Positions 8,405 through 16,470 are shown, counted from the stretch's first letter. The stretch: 64,000 nucleotides of DNA from CADEFX01 sp046154585 (GCA_046154585.1 JBJXDX010000017.1:4830-68829); one strand, 5' to 3'. Made by a program: numbers and translations. Notes: generated by a model from the sequence alone, not told the origin.

Positions 8405-8476
8405 AGCGAATAGCGAGTAGCGAATGGCGAATAGAAAAAAGCCGCTTCATTTCTCGTCTCCTACTCGCTATTCGCT
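8405..8476. repeat. Inverted repeat with GCGAATAG units
   Basis: AGCGAATAGCGAGTAG at 8405-8420 is the exact reverse complement of CTACTCGCTATTCGCT at 8461-8476. The left side also contains direct near-copies (AGCGAATAGCGAGTAGCGAA, GGCGAATAG). It fills the spacer between the acyl-CoA dehydrogenase start and the stop of the next minus-strand gene. Confidence 0.8.
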
Positions 8477-8478
8477 CA

Positions 8479-8817
8479 TCACAACGGACTCAACCGCCCG
8501 AGCCGCACCGGCGGATCGGCGCGATTGACGAGCGGCAGCTCGCCGTGATCGGCCACGTGCAGCATCAGCAGCTCCTGATACCGCGAGGTGTACTGCTGGT
8601 TGACCTCGCAGCGAAACTGCGTCGCCCCGCCCGGCCGCTCCGCGAGCGCCTTCTCCAGCTCGCTCCTCAACCCGAACAAACTGCGCCCGCCCGCAAACCC
8701 CACGTACACCACCGTCCCCCCCGCATCCGCCAGCTGATACACCCCCAGCTGCCCCGGCAACGCCTTCACCGCCTCCGGCGCCAACTCAACCCACGGCTTC
8801 GTCATGCGGATGGACAT
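8479..8817 (-). CDS. Small GIY-YIG-like protein
   Basis: 112 residues, little more than one domain. GVY at 25-27 and YVG at 38-40 are spaced as in the GIY-YIG nuclease fold. Arg residues follow at 45 and 51, a Glu at 82 within RYQELLMLHVADHGE, and an Asn at 98 in LPLVNR, matching the usual order of active-site residues. The family cuts DNA in repair, restriction or homing, but many small members have no assigned role. Start at 8817 chosen for GGAGGG upstream. No partner domain is fused. Nuclease activity is inferred. Confidence 0.6.
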   Translation of the reverse strand: MSIRMTKPWVELAPEAVKALPGQLGVYQLADAGGTVVYVGFAGGRSLFGLRSELEKALAERPGGATQFRCEVNQQYTSRYQELLMLHVADHGELPLVNRADPPVRLGRLSPL

Positions 8818-9360
8818 CGCAAAACCCTCCGCCTCGAAGCGACTGGCTGTGGGGCGCAATCAGAACGTCGGCGTAAAAATACTTCCCCTCCCCTTGCGTT
8901 CCCGGAGGAGCCGCGCTCGCGCCTCCGGCGCGACGCGGGGCCATCCGGAATCTTTCCCGCCAGCGAACCCACGTTGCAGCCGCCAAGGAAGGCCAAACGC
9001 TTGAGCATCACGGCCAAGTGTGAAGACCCCGGATCGGCGCGTTGGCACGCACCGTCCGGGGACGCAAATTGAGAGATATGCGCGTCTCCGCCTACCCCTC
9101 GTGTCATCCCGGGCAAGCGCGGGCCGAGGCGACGGCGAAGGTATGAAGCGGAATTTCCCGCGCGCGACCCGGGACCCAGTGTCTCGTGCGGAGCACGGCT
9201 TCGCCATGAGCGCGGCAGCCAACGGATCGGCTCCATCCACGCGGAGGAAACCCCGCGTACACATTTCGCGACCGCTACAGCCTTCCATGCAAATGAGGTT
9301 CCATCGAGACCTTCGCCCGCGTCTGCTTCGCATCCCCGCGCGAACGCCTTCCTCATTGCC
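8818..9360. other. Gene-poor gap with one dispersed repeat
   Basis: Between the start of the GIY-YIG-like gene and the stop of the crotonase gene I see no convincing coding sequence or RNA. The only recognisable structure is the palindromic repeat at 9101-9198, described separately. Open frames here lack ribosome-binding sites and any family pattern. Confidence 0.5.
9101..9198. repeat. Dispersed palindromic repeat A, copy 1
   Basis: GTGTCATCCCGGGCAAGCGC is followed after about 60 bases by CGCGCGACCCGGGACCCAG, forming CCCGGG-centred imperfect inverted arms, then a GTGCGGAGC tail. The same architecture recurs at 19098, 38376, 39989, 48845 and 62679, always between genes. Confidence 0.8.
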
Positions 9361-10116
9361 CTAACGCCCCTTGAACTCAGCCTTGCGCCGCGCCAGCCGC
9401 GCCGCCATGCCCTCCTGCGCATCCTCGGACATGCGCACCTGCTCCACCAGCCGGTCCACATCCTCGTGCGCGATCTGATCGCGGAACGCCATCTCGCGCA
9501 CGATCAATGCCTTCATGGCCTTGAGCGACAGCGGGGCATTGTTGACAAGCCGCCGGATCACCGCTTGCGCCATCGTCTCCAGCTCGGTTGGCTCCGCCAC
9601 ATGCGAGATGACGCCGAGATCGTAGAGCCGTTGCGCCGGTAGCGGATCGCCCAGCAGCAGAATGCGCCGCGTCGTCACCGGCCCCGCCACCTCCAGCAGC
9701 TTCTTGGCCAGGAACCAGCTCGGCGCCAGTCCGATCTGCGCCAGCGACATGCCGAAGCGCGCCGCCGTGCTCGCCACGACGAGATCGCAGTGCAGCGCCA
9801 GCTCGTTGCCGCCGGCGATGGCATCGCCCTGCACCACGCCCACCACCGGCAAAGGATACGTCTCGATGGCGTGCAGCATGCCCTCAATCGCGGACTCGCC
9901 CTGAGGCCGCGCGGCCCGCTCGTTGAGATCGAGCCCCGCACAGAACACCGGTCCCGCCGCGCGAATGACCGCAACGCGCTCCTCCGCCGCCGGTGGCGTC
10001 GTGAACACGCGCTGCAGCTCGGCCATCATCTCGCCGTCGAGCGCGTTGCGCTTCTCGGACCGGTTGAGCAGCACGTGCCGTACCGCACCCTCCACCCTCC
10101 ACTCGATCTTCGCCAT
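9361..10116 (-). CDS. Enoyl-CoA hydratase/isomerase (crotonase) family protein
   Basis: 251-residue crotonase. Oxyanion-hole segments are FCAGLDLNE and GDAIAGGNELALHCDLVVAS; the Glu in GGNELAL matches the first catalytic Glu of hydratases. The second catalytic position, normally PE in FGxPEx(I/L)G, reads SLAQIG here, so the second Glu is missing. A simple hydratase reaction is therefore doubtful and an isomerase, hydrolase or other crotonase reaction is possible. Start at 10116 chosen for GAGGA five bases upstream and a good N-terminus (MAKIEWRVEG). Divergent from the serine hydrolase gene across the twin palindromes. Confidence 0.87.
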   Translation of the reverse strand: MAKIEWRVEGAVRHVLLNRSEKRNALDGEMMAELQRVFTTPPAAEERVAVIRAAGPVFCAGLDLNERAARPQGESAIEGMLHAIETYPLPVVGVVQGDAIAGGNELALHCDLVVASTAARFGMSLAQIGLAPSWFLAKKLLEVAGPVTTRRILLLGDPLPAQRLYDLGVISHVAEPTELETMAQAVIRRLVNNAPLSLKAMKALIVREMAFRDQIAHEDVDRLVEQVRMSEDAQEGMAARLARRKAEFKGR

Positions 10117-10241
10117 GGCGTTCCTCAGCACGTTGCGCTCGTTCTGTGCAGCGAAGCACGCCCCGCGCACTGAGGGCAAGAGCGCGCGTACCCCGAAGAT
10201 GACACGGAGGCCGCCGCAATCGACCCCGTCTCGCGCGCATG

Positions 10242-10317
10242 CTAGTGTGATGATCGAGAAATTCGCCGACATTTGCCGCACATCCTGGAGCGAATTTCTC
10301 GATCTGAATCACACTAG
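10242..10317. repeat. Long palindrome 1 (CTAGTGT element)
   Basis: Left arm 10242-10266 (CTAGTGTGAT then GATCGAGAAATTCGC) pairs with right arm 10290-10317, leaving a 23-base loop and one 3-base bulge. It begins and ends with CTAG. It resembles a MITE or REP-type element in size and symmetry. Confidence 0.85.
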
Positions 10318-10329
10318 AACTCTATGATG

Positions 10330-10406
10330 CTAGTGTCCCTTTGGATTCCGAAGTTCGCTCCCGGACTAGCAACGAGATCAGGCGAACTTCGGAATCGGGA
10401 CACCAG
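10330..10406. repeat. Long palindrome 2 (CTAGTGT element)
   Basis: Left arm 10330-10358 (CTAGTGTCCC, a short bulge, GATTCCGAAGTTCGC) pairs with right arm 10382-10406 (GCGAACTTCGGAATC, GGGACACCAG). The loop is 23 bases as in palindrome 1, with one mismatch in the CTAG end. The two elements share the CTAGTGT start, a GTTCGC/ATTCGC arm end and nearly equal length, but differ in arm sequence. Confidence 0.85.
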
Positions 10407-10439
10407 CGTCCCGGCCGAACCCAACCGCAAGGATGCGCC

Positions 10440-11576
10440 GTGCCCGACACCACGACCTTCGTCCCAGCGCCGAATGCTTCGCCCTGGGAGCAGCTCACGC
10501 CCGGCGATGCCGGCTTCGATCCCGCTAAACTGAAATCTGCCATCGACTACGCCAATACGGCCGAGAGCCCCTGGCCGCGCAGCTTCTACTACCCTGACGG
10601 CCGCTACGTCGGCATCGTCGAGTGGAACGAGACCGGCCCCTGGAGCGAGATCGTCGGTCCCGTCAAGTCGCGCGAAGGCCCGGCCGGCCTCGTGCTGAAA
10701 GGCGGACGCGTCGCCGCCGAGTGGGGCGACACCGCCCGCACCGACATGACCTTCAGCATAGCCAAGAGCTACCTCGCCGTGCTCGCCGGCCTCGCCGTTG
10801 CCGATGGCCTCATCACCAGCGTCGACGAACCTGTCGGCGCCACCGTCAAGAGCCCGCACTTCGCCAGTGCCCACAACGCGCGCATCACCTGGCGCCACCT
10901 GCTGCAGCAGTCGAGCGAGTGGCAGGGCGAGCTTTGGGGCAAGTCGGACCAGGTTGATCACAACCGCCAGCTCGGCGTCGGCGCCGACAACAGCCGCAAG
11001 GGCCACGCCCGCGAGCTGAAAGCGCCCGGCACCTATTACGAGTACAATGACGTGCGCGTGAACCTGCTGGCCTACTGCCTGCTGCAGCGCTTCGGCCGCG
11101 CCCTTCCCGAGATCCTGCGCGAGCGCGTCATGGACCCCATCGGCGCCTCCAAGGACTGGCAGTGGCACGGCTACAGCACATCGTGGGTCGAGCTGAATGG
11201 CCAGCGCGTGCAATCCGTCTCCGGCGGCGCCCACTGGGGCGGCGGCATGTTCATCAGCACGCGCGATCACGCCCGCCTTGGCCTGCTGGTCGCGCGCAAT
11301 GGCCGCTGGAGCGACCGCCAGATCCTGCCCGCCGCCTGGGTCAAGGACATGCTGACGCCGTCCCCCACCAACGAGGGTTACGGCTACCTCTGGTGGCTCA
11401 ATCGCGGCGCCGCCCGCTATCCGAGCGCCTCGGCTTCCAGCGTTTTCGCCCTCGGCGCCGGCACCAACATGATCTGGATCGACCCCGAGCACGATCTCGT
11501 CACCGTGCTGCGCTGGATCGACAAGGCCAAGATCGACGGCTTCTTCTCCCGCCTCCTAGCTGCCCGCACGGGCTGA
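10440..11576 (+). CDS. Serine hydrolase, beta-lactamase class C-like (DUF/EstB type)
   Basis: 378 residues, no signal peptide. The beta-lactamase/DD-peptidase-like fold is indicated by S106-I-A-K109 (SxxK nucleophile motif in TFSIAKSY), a Tyr/Asn motif in YYEYNDVR, and HWGGGM in the position of the KTG/HxG triad. Cytosolic members of this group are usually esterases or amidases rather than antibiotic-resistance enzymes. The GTG at 10440 is preferred: AAGGA lies six bases upstream, whereas the in-frame ATG at 10341 is inside palindrome 2. Substrate unknown. Confidence 0.85.
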   Translation: MPDTTTFVPAPNASPWEQLTPGDAGFDPAKLKSAIDYANTAESPWPRSFYYPDGRYVGIVEWNETGPWSEIVGPVKSREGPAGLVLKGGRVAAEWGDTARTDMTFSIAKSYLAVLAGLAVADGLITSVDEPVGATVKSPHFASAHNARITWRHLLQQSSEWQGELWGKSDQVDHNRQLGVGADNSRKGHARELKAPGTYYEYNDVRVNLLAYCLLQRFGRALPEILRERVMDPIGASKDWQWHGYSTSWVELNGQRVQSVSGGAHWGGGMFISTRDHARLGLLVARNGRWSDRQILPAAWVKDMLTPSPTNEGYGYLWWLNRGAARYPSASASSVFALGAGTNMIWIDPEHDLVTVLRWIDKAKIDGFFSRLLAARTG

Positions 11577-11709
11577 TCTGCGCCGACGCCCGCCGCGACG
11601 TCAATTCAGCGTCATGCGAACCGCCGCATGCCCCTGACACCCGGATGACGGCGGCGCGTCATGGTCCCTCCCGCGCCCGCTCGATCGGGCACGCTTTTTG
11701 GAGGAGACC

Positions 11710-12012
11710 ATGACGGATCATGTGACACCCGGCGACAGGCCGCCCGCCCGCGAGCAGGCGGACCAGGAGATCGCGCGCGTGCTCCAGCAGGAGATGATGT
11801 CGCGCCGTTTCATCACCAATGCCCCGCACTGCCCCCGCCTGCAGAGCGGCGTGCTGCTCGTGTTCATCGGCGTGCTGATGCTGCTCGTGATGCAGCAGGT
11901 CATATCGCCGGACCCGGCCATGCAGATCGCGCATCAGCAGCGCGGCGCTCCTTCCGCCACCGGCGCCATCAACAGACACATCCACCCCGTGCTCGAGCGC
12001 AACGACCCGTAG
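11710..12012 (+). CDS. Small single-span membrane protein, unknown function
   Basis: 100 residues. A polar, charged N-terminus (about 1-48) is followed by a hydrophobic helix LQSGVLLVFIGVLMLLVMQQ (about 49-68) and a short C-terminal tail. GGAGGAGACC directly precedes the ATG, giving strong support for translation. I recognise no family. It converges on the GNAT gene. Confidence 0.7.
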   Translation: MTDHVTPGDRPPAREQADQEIARVLQQEMMSRRFITNAPHCPRLQSGVLLVFIGVLMLLVMQQVISPDPAMQIAHQQRGAPSATGAINRHIHPVLERNDP

Positions 12013-12026
12013 AGCGGGGCGCGCTT

Positions 12027-12479
12027 CTACGCCCCGATCCGCTTGCTCATGTAGACCGTGAAGCCGCCCTTGAACTCTTCTTCCCGGTCCACGCGATAGC
12101 CGAGCCGCTGATAGAGCGCGACGTTCCCGGCAAAGCTCTTGTTCGTATAGAGCCGGAGCACGCCGTAGCCCATGGCGCCTGCCACCGTCTCGGCATGCGC
12201 CATGAGCCTGCGCCCGAGTCCCTGCTTCTGAAACGCCGGCGCCACCGCCACGTTCTCGACCAGCAGGTGATCGTCCTTCGCGATCGTCTCGATGAGCGCT
12301 GCCAGCTCACCATCCACGTACAGCAGGTCGAAGCGATGCTTGGCCATGGCTGCCTCGTAGTCGGCCGCCATCGGCAGCGGCTCGCGCCCGATCACCGGCA
12401 CCCACTTGGCATACGCCGCCCGCGTCAGCGCCCGGATCGCCGCCGCATCCCCCGCCACCGCCTGCCGCATTTCTTCCAT
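12027..12479 (-). CDS. GNAT family N-acetyltransferase
   Basis: 150 residues. Acetyl-CoA binding motif A is clear: VENVAVAPAFQKQGLGRRLMAHAETVA, then motif B with LRLYTNKSFAGNVALYQRLGY and the C-terminal strand. Acceptor unknown. The start at 12479 (MEEMRQAVAGDAAAI) matches the usual N-terminal strand; a longer reading would run into the palindromic element immediately upstream. Confidence 0.85.
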   Translation of the reverse strand: MEEMRQAVAGDAAAIRALTRAAYAKWVPVIGREPLPMAADYEAAMAKHRFDLLYVDGELAALIETIAKDDHLLVENVAVAPAFQKQGLGRRLMAHAETVAGAMGYGVLRLYTNKSFAGNVALYQRLGYRVDREEEFKGGFTVYMSKRIGA

Positions 12480-12500
12480 CCCGCGCCCCTCCCCCGGCTC

Positions 12501-12654
12501 GTCATCCTCGCGCGAGCGTGCCGACGGCACGTCGACGCGCGGGGACCCAGCGGTCACGCCGAAGGCGTGCTCCGCACGACACTCGTCGAAGACACCTTAT
12601 ATCGAGCCTTCGGCACTCCTTATGCTGGATCCCTGCGCTCCGCGCGAGGATGAC
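12501..12654. repeat. Palindromic repeat B, copy 1
   Basis: GTCATCCTCGCGCG at 12501-12514 is the perfect reverse complement of CGCGCGAGGATGAC at 12641-12654. Nested inside, GCGCGGGGACCCAGC pairs imperfectly with GCTGGATCCCTGCGC, and GTCGAAGACACC at 12585 matches in reverse the core of copy 2 at 54810. The element occupies half of the gap between the GNAT and M24 genes. Confidence 0.8.
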
Positions 12655-12797
12655 GACAGATGATACAATGAAGTCCTGCAGACTGGCGGTCCGGCACACC
12701 TCCGCGCTATACTCCCACCCAGGCACCAGACCGATCCACGTGCCGGCCATTTCGCCGGCGCCCCAGAAACGAAACCCGCTCAGAGGAGACGACGACC

Positions 12798-13979
12798 ATG
12801 GCCGTGACCGAGTCTGCGCTCAGCAAGCCCATGCCGTTCGACGCCAAGCAGCTCGACAGGCTGCTCGACGATGCCGGCATCGATGTCCTCGTCGCCACCT
12901 CCAAGCACAACATCCAATACCTGCTCGGCGGCTACCGCTTCTTCTTCTTCGACACCATGGATGCCGCCGGCGTCAGCCGCTACCTGCCGGCGCTCGTCTA
13001 CCAGAAGGGCAAGCCCGAGAACACCGCCTACGTCGGCTGCGCCATGGAGAGCTACGAGAAGGAGCTCGGCAAATTCTGGCCGCCGGCCCTGGACCTTGGC
13101 GCCACCGGCAGCCTCACCACGGCCGAACGCACGCTCGGCCACATCAAGAAACTCAGCGGCGTGCGCCGCGTCGGCGTCGAGTCGGGCTTCATCCCGGCCG
13201 ATGCCGAAGGCGTCATCCGCCGGGGCCTCTCCAACGTCGAGGTGGTGGACGCCGTCTTCCCGCTGGAGCGCCTGCGCTCGCGCAAGACGCCCCAGGAGAT
13301 CGAATGGCTGCGCGAAGCCTCCGAGCGCGTGATCGACTCCATGCTCACCGTCTTCCGCAACGCCGCGCCCGGCATGACCAAGGCCGAGCTCGCCGAGATG
13401 CTGCGCCGCGAGGAGGTCAACCGCGGCCTCGTGTTCGACTACTGCCTCATCACCGCCGGCACCAGCCTCAACCGCGCGCCGTCCGAGCAGCGCCTCGAGG
13501 CCGGCGATATCATGTCGCTCGACTCCGGCGGCAACTACAAGGGCTACATCGGCGACCTCTGCCGCATGGGCATCCTGGGCAAGCCCGACGCCGAGCTCGT
13601 CGACCTCCTCGCCTGGATCGACGAGGTGCAGCAGGCCGCCCGCAAGCCCGTCAAGCCCGGCGGCCGCGGCGGCGATGTCATCAGCATCGCCGAGGACATG
13701 CTGCAGGCCTCGCCGCACAAGGCCTACTCGCACTATATGGCGCACGGCATGGGCCTCGTCACGCACGAGGCGCCGCGCCTCATGAACAACAAGCGCATGT
13801 CCTACTCGGGCTACGACATCGAGCGCCCGCTCGAGCCCGGCATGGTCATCTCCATCGAGACCACCATGGCCCATCCCAAGCGCGGCTTCATCAAGCTCGA
13901 AGACACCGTCCTCGTCACCGACAAGGGCTACGAAGCCCTCGGCGACACCGGCCGCGGCTGGAACAAGATGGGGAAGTGA
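12798..13979 (+). CDS. M24 family metallopeptidase (Xaa-Pro aminopeptidase-like)
   Basis: 393 residues in the creatinase/prolidase pita-bread fold. N-terminal creatinase-like domain at about 1-160, catalytic domain at about 170-390. The five metal ligands are visible in order: Asp in MSLDSGGNYKG, Asp in IGDLCRMG, His in MAHGMGLVTHE, Glu in SIETTMAHP and Glu in IKLEDTVLV. Members cleave Xaa-Pro peptides or act on creatine-like and sulfur compounds; substrate not assignable. AGAGGAGACGACGACC precedes the ATG. A strong hairpin terminator follows. Confidence 0.9.
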   Translation: MAVTESALSKPMPFDAKQLDRLLDDAGIDVLVATSKHNIQYLLGGYRFFFFDTMDAAGVSRYLPALVYQKGKPENTAYVGCAMESYEKELGKFWPPALDLGATGSLTTAERTLGHIKKLSGVRRVGVESGFIPADAEGVIRRGLSNVEVVDAVFPLERLRSRKTPQEIEWLREASERVIDSMLTVFRNAAPGMTKAELAEMLRREEVNRGLVFDYCLITAGTSLNRAPSEQRLEAGDIMSLDSGGNYKGYIGDLCRMGILGKPDAELVDLLAWIDEVQQAARKPVKPGGRGGDVISIAEDMLQASPHKAYSHYMAHGMGLVTHEAPRLMNNKRMSYSGYDIERPLEPGMVISIETTMAHPKRGFIKLEDTVLVTDKGYEALGDTGRGWNKMGK

Positions 13980-14002
13980 GGGGTACCCCGTCGCATCGAA
14001 AC

Positions 14003-14038
14003 GCCGCCACTGCGAGTGATACCGCAGCGGCGGCTTTT
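14003..14038 (+). terminator. Rho-independent terminator after the M24 gene
   Basis: GCCGCCACTGCG (14003-14014) pairs with CGCAGCGGCGGC (14023-14034) with one mismatch, followed by TTTTCTTT. It ends the M24 transcript and may also serve the convergent methyltransferase. Confidence 0.75.
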
Positions 14039-14055
14039 CTTTGCGCCGCCGAGCT

Positions 14056-15105
14056 TCACCTCGCCTCGAGCACCATGTTGAGCGGCGTCTCCGCCACGCG
14101 TCGCACGCGGCTGAAGCCGCCCGACAGGATCACCTCGGAGATGCGCTTCTCGCCGGCTTGCGCGCCAAGCGCCAGCCCCTCTTCCTGCGCCAGCGACGTC
14201 GGCACGCAGATCATCGTCGACGCCGAGTAGTAGACGCGGCCGACCGGATTCATATTGTCCTCGAGGCTGTTTCCGGCCGCCGGCTCGACCACCATCCACG
14301 TGCCGCCCGTCTTGAGCGTGCGGTGGATATGCGCCGCCGCCCCTTTTGGATCGCCCATGTCGTGCAGGCAGTCGAAGCACGTCACCAGATCCAGCTCGCG
14401 GCCGGGGAAGTCCTGCGCCCGGTTGACGGCGAACGTCGCGTTCGTGACGCCATGCGCCTTGGCGTGCGCCGTCGCGGCCGCAATGGAGCCCGGATGGAAA
14501 TCGTGGCCGGTGAAGTGCGATTTCGGAAACGCCTGCGCCATCAGGATCGTCGAGACCCCGTGGCCACACCCCACGTCAGCGACGTTCGCCCCGGCCTTCA
14601 GCCGGTCCACCATGCCGTCGAGCGCCGGCAGCCACTGCTGCACGAGCGCATTCACGTAACCCGGCCGAAACAGGCGCGCCACGGCGCAGAACATGCAGCC
14701 CGCCTGGTCGCCCCACGAGACACCCTTGCCGGTCTTGAACGCGACCTGCACCTTCGATTGGTTTTCCACCATCGCCGCCGCCGTATCGAACGCCCCGATC
14801 AGGTTCACGGGGCTGTCGGGCTCGGCAAACACGAAGGCCTGCTCCGGGGTCAGCGAGAAGCGGCCTTTGTCATGCGTCACATAACCCGACGCCGCCTGCG
14901 CCGAGAGCCATTCGCGGATGTAGCGCGGCGCGCAGCCGGTCGCCGCCGCCAGCCCGTCCGCGGCCACGGGGCCGATCTCCTTGAGCTTGGCATAAAGCCC
15001 GTGCGTATCGCCGATCCGCACCAGCGGCACGCTCACCGCACCACCGATGTCGCCGAGCACGCGCCCGACAAGTTCGTTCAACCGGCCTTCGTCGATCTGG
15101 GTCAT
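14056..15105 (-). CDS. Class I SAM-dependent methyltransferase with N-terminal winged helix
   Basis: 349 residues. The N-terminal part contains a winged-helix segment (GLAAATGCAPRYIREWLSA, SGYVTHDKGRFSLT), typical of O-methyltransferase-type dimerisation or regulatory domains. The Rossmann methyltransferase core begins at VADVGCGHGVSTILMA (motif I), with FDCLHDMGDP as motif IV-like and KTGGTWMVVEP after it. Members of this architecture are annotated as S-adenosylmethionine methyltransferases of unknown substrate. Converges on the M24 gene. Confidence 0.85.
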   Translation of the reverse strand: MTQIDEGRLNELVGRVLGDIGGAVSVPLVRIGDTHGLYAKLKEIGPVAADGLAAATGCAPRYIREWLSAQAASGYVTHDKGRFSLTPEQAFVFAEPDSPVNLIGAFDTAAAMVENQSKVQVAFKTGKGVSWGDQAGCMFCAVARLFRPGYVNALVQQWLPALDGMVDRLKAGANVADVGCGHGVSTILMAQAFPKSHFTGHDFHPGSIAAATAHAKAHGVTNATFAVNRAQDFPGRELDLVTCFDCLHDMGDPKGAAAHIHRTLKTGGTWMVVEPAAGNSLEDNMNPVGRVYYSASTMICVPTSLAQEEGLALGAQAGEKRISEVILSGGFSRVRRVAETPLNMVLEAR

Positions 15106-15205
15106 CCGAGGTCTCCTTGCTCTGAGTCAACGCTCAGGCCATTGGAGACCGCCGGGGAAGAGCGCGCATGGGTTGTGCGTCCCGCGCAGCACGGAAAAAG
15201 CGGCG

Positions 15206-16321
15206 CTACTTTGGGACAGATGTCCCGCGCACGGCCGGTCCCGCTGGAGGGCCGGCGTTCGCACCACCCTCCAGCGCAATCACGATCGCCTGCGCGCGAC
15301 TGGTGACGCCGAGCTTTCCGAAGATCGTCGACAGCTGGTTGCGCACCGTCTTCTCGCTCTTGCCGAGCCGCTCGGCAATCGAGCGATTGTCGAGCCCTTC
15401 CGCCAAGAGCCCCAGCACCACGTCCTCTGCGGGTGTGAGGCCGGCATCCGACACGGCCTGCGCCTGTGGCGATCGATCCTGCCCCAGGAAGCGTGAGAGC
15501 TCGGAATGAAATGCCGCCCACGCCGGCTCGCCGGGCAGCAGCACATGATTGCGGCTCTCCAGCGGAACGAAGCGCGCGCCCGGGATGGCCGCCGCCAGCT
15601 TGCAGCCTTCCTCGAAGGGCACCCGCATGTCGCCGCGGCAATGCAGAATGAGCGTTGGCACGCGCAATTGCGCCGCCAGGTCGAGAACGTCGATGCCCTG
15701 CATCTCGGTCAGCAATCTCGCCGCCACGTCTGCCGTCGCCGTGACACGCTCCAGATCGCCCCACCAGCGATGCTGCTCCGGGGTGCCATCGGGCAGGAAC
15801 AGATTGGTGAAGAACTGGCAGAAGGCCGGATTCTCGCGCCCCCAGCCGACACGGATGAAGTTCACCAGCGTCTCCGCCTCGAGCCGCTCCGCATCGGACT
15901 TCGCCCGCCGCTTGCCGCCATGACCGTAAGCGTTGAGCAGCACCAGATGCGACACGCGCTCGGGATGCTTCAGCGCATAGGTGATCGCAAGCGCGCCGCC
16001 CTGCGACAGCCCCAGCAGGACGAAGCGCGGCTCCGGAATCGAAGCCGCCACGGCTTCCAGGTCCGCATGCCAGGCATCCAATGTCAGGTCGGCCACGAAA
16101 CGATCCGACAGGCCGCAGCCGCGCGGATCGTACCGCACGTAGCGGTTGTTGGCCGACAGCGCGCTGACCCACGGCCGCCAGACCGGGCTCTTGAGATCAT
16201 AGTCGACATGGCTCAGCCAATGCGCGGCGCGCAGTACGACCGGTCCCGCCCCGCACGAGGCAACCGCGATGCGCGTGCTGTCGGCGGACGTGCAGAAGCT
16301 TATGCTTTGGTTGAGCTTCAT
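15206..16321 (-). CDS. Alpha/beta hydrolase fused to a LuxR-type helix-turn-helix
   Basis: 371 residues with two parts. Residues about 20-285 form an alpha/beta-hydrolase: nucleophile elbow GLSQGG, acid in HCRGDMRVPFEEG, catalytic His in LESRNHVLL. Residues about 300-360 form a LuxR/GerE DNA-binding domain: LTPAEDVVLGLLAEGLDNRS, IAERLGKSEKTVRNQLSTIF, GKLGVTSRAQAIV. The hydrolase part would act as ligand sensor or as an enzyme that controls its own DNA binding (inference). The start at 16321 (MKLNQSISFCTSAD) is the natural beginning of the hydrolase domain. It is divergent from the molybdopterin oxidoreductase, 149 bases apart, the likely target. Confidence 0.85.
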   Translation of the reverse strand: MKLNQSISFCTSADSTRIAVASCGAGPVVLRAAHWLSHVDYDLKSPVWRPWVSALSANNRYVRYDPRGCGLSDRFVADLTLDAWHADLEAVAASIPEPRFVLLGLSQGGALAITYALKHPERVSHLVLLNAYGHGGKRRAKSDAERLEAETLVNFIRVGWGRENPAFCQFFTNLFLPDGTPEQHRWWGDLERVTATADVAARLLTEMQGIDVLDLAAQLRVPTLILHCRGDMRVPFEEGCKLAAAIPGARFVPLESRNHVLLPGEPAWAAFHSELSRFLGQDRSPQAQAVSDAGLTPAEDVVLGLLAEGLDNRSIAERLGKSEKTVRNQLSTIFGKLGVTSRAQAIVIALEGGANAGPPAGPAVRGTSVPK

Positions 16322-16470
16322 GCCGCAAGTATACCCCGCGCGCGTTCCGCGGCCATGTACCCCCCGGCACACGACATGGAAGGGGAACCCCGATCCCGGC
16401 ATTCCCACCCCTTGATCCCCACCCCGCATTGCGCTCCACTGCCCCTCGCCACGCACCGGAGCCGCGCCTC

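Noticed and set aside
10341..10439. N-terminal extension of the serine hydrolase from ATG 10341
   Set aside because: The ATG lies inside a palindromic element and has no ribosome site; GTG 10440 has AAGGA at good spacing.
12518..14230. Open frame of 570 codons overlapping the M24 peptidase
   Set aside because: It is an alternative frame of the M24 gene with Arg/His-rich composition and no family pattern, as expected from high-GC third positions.
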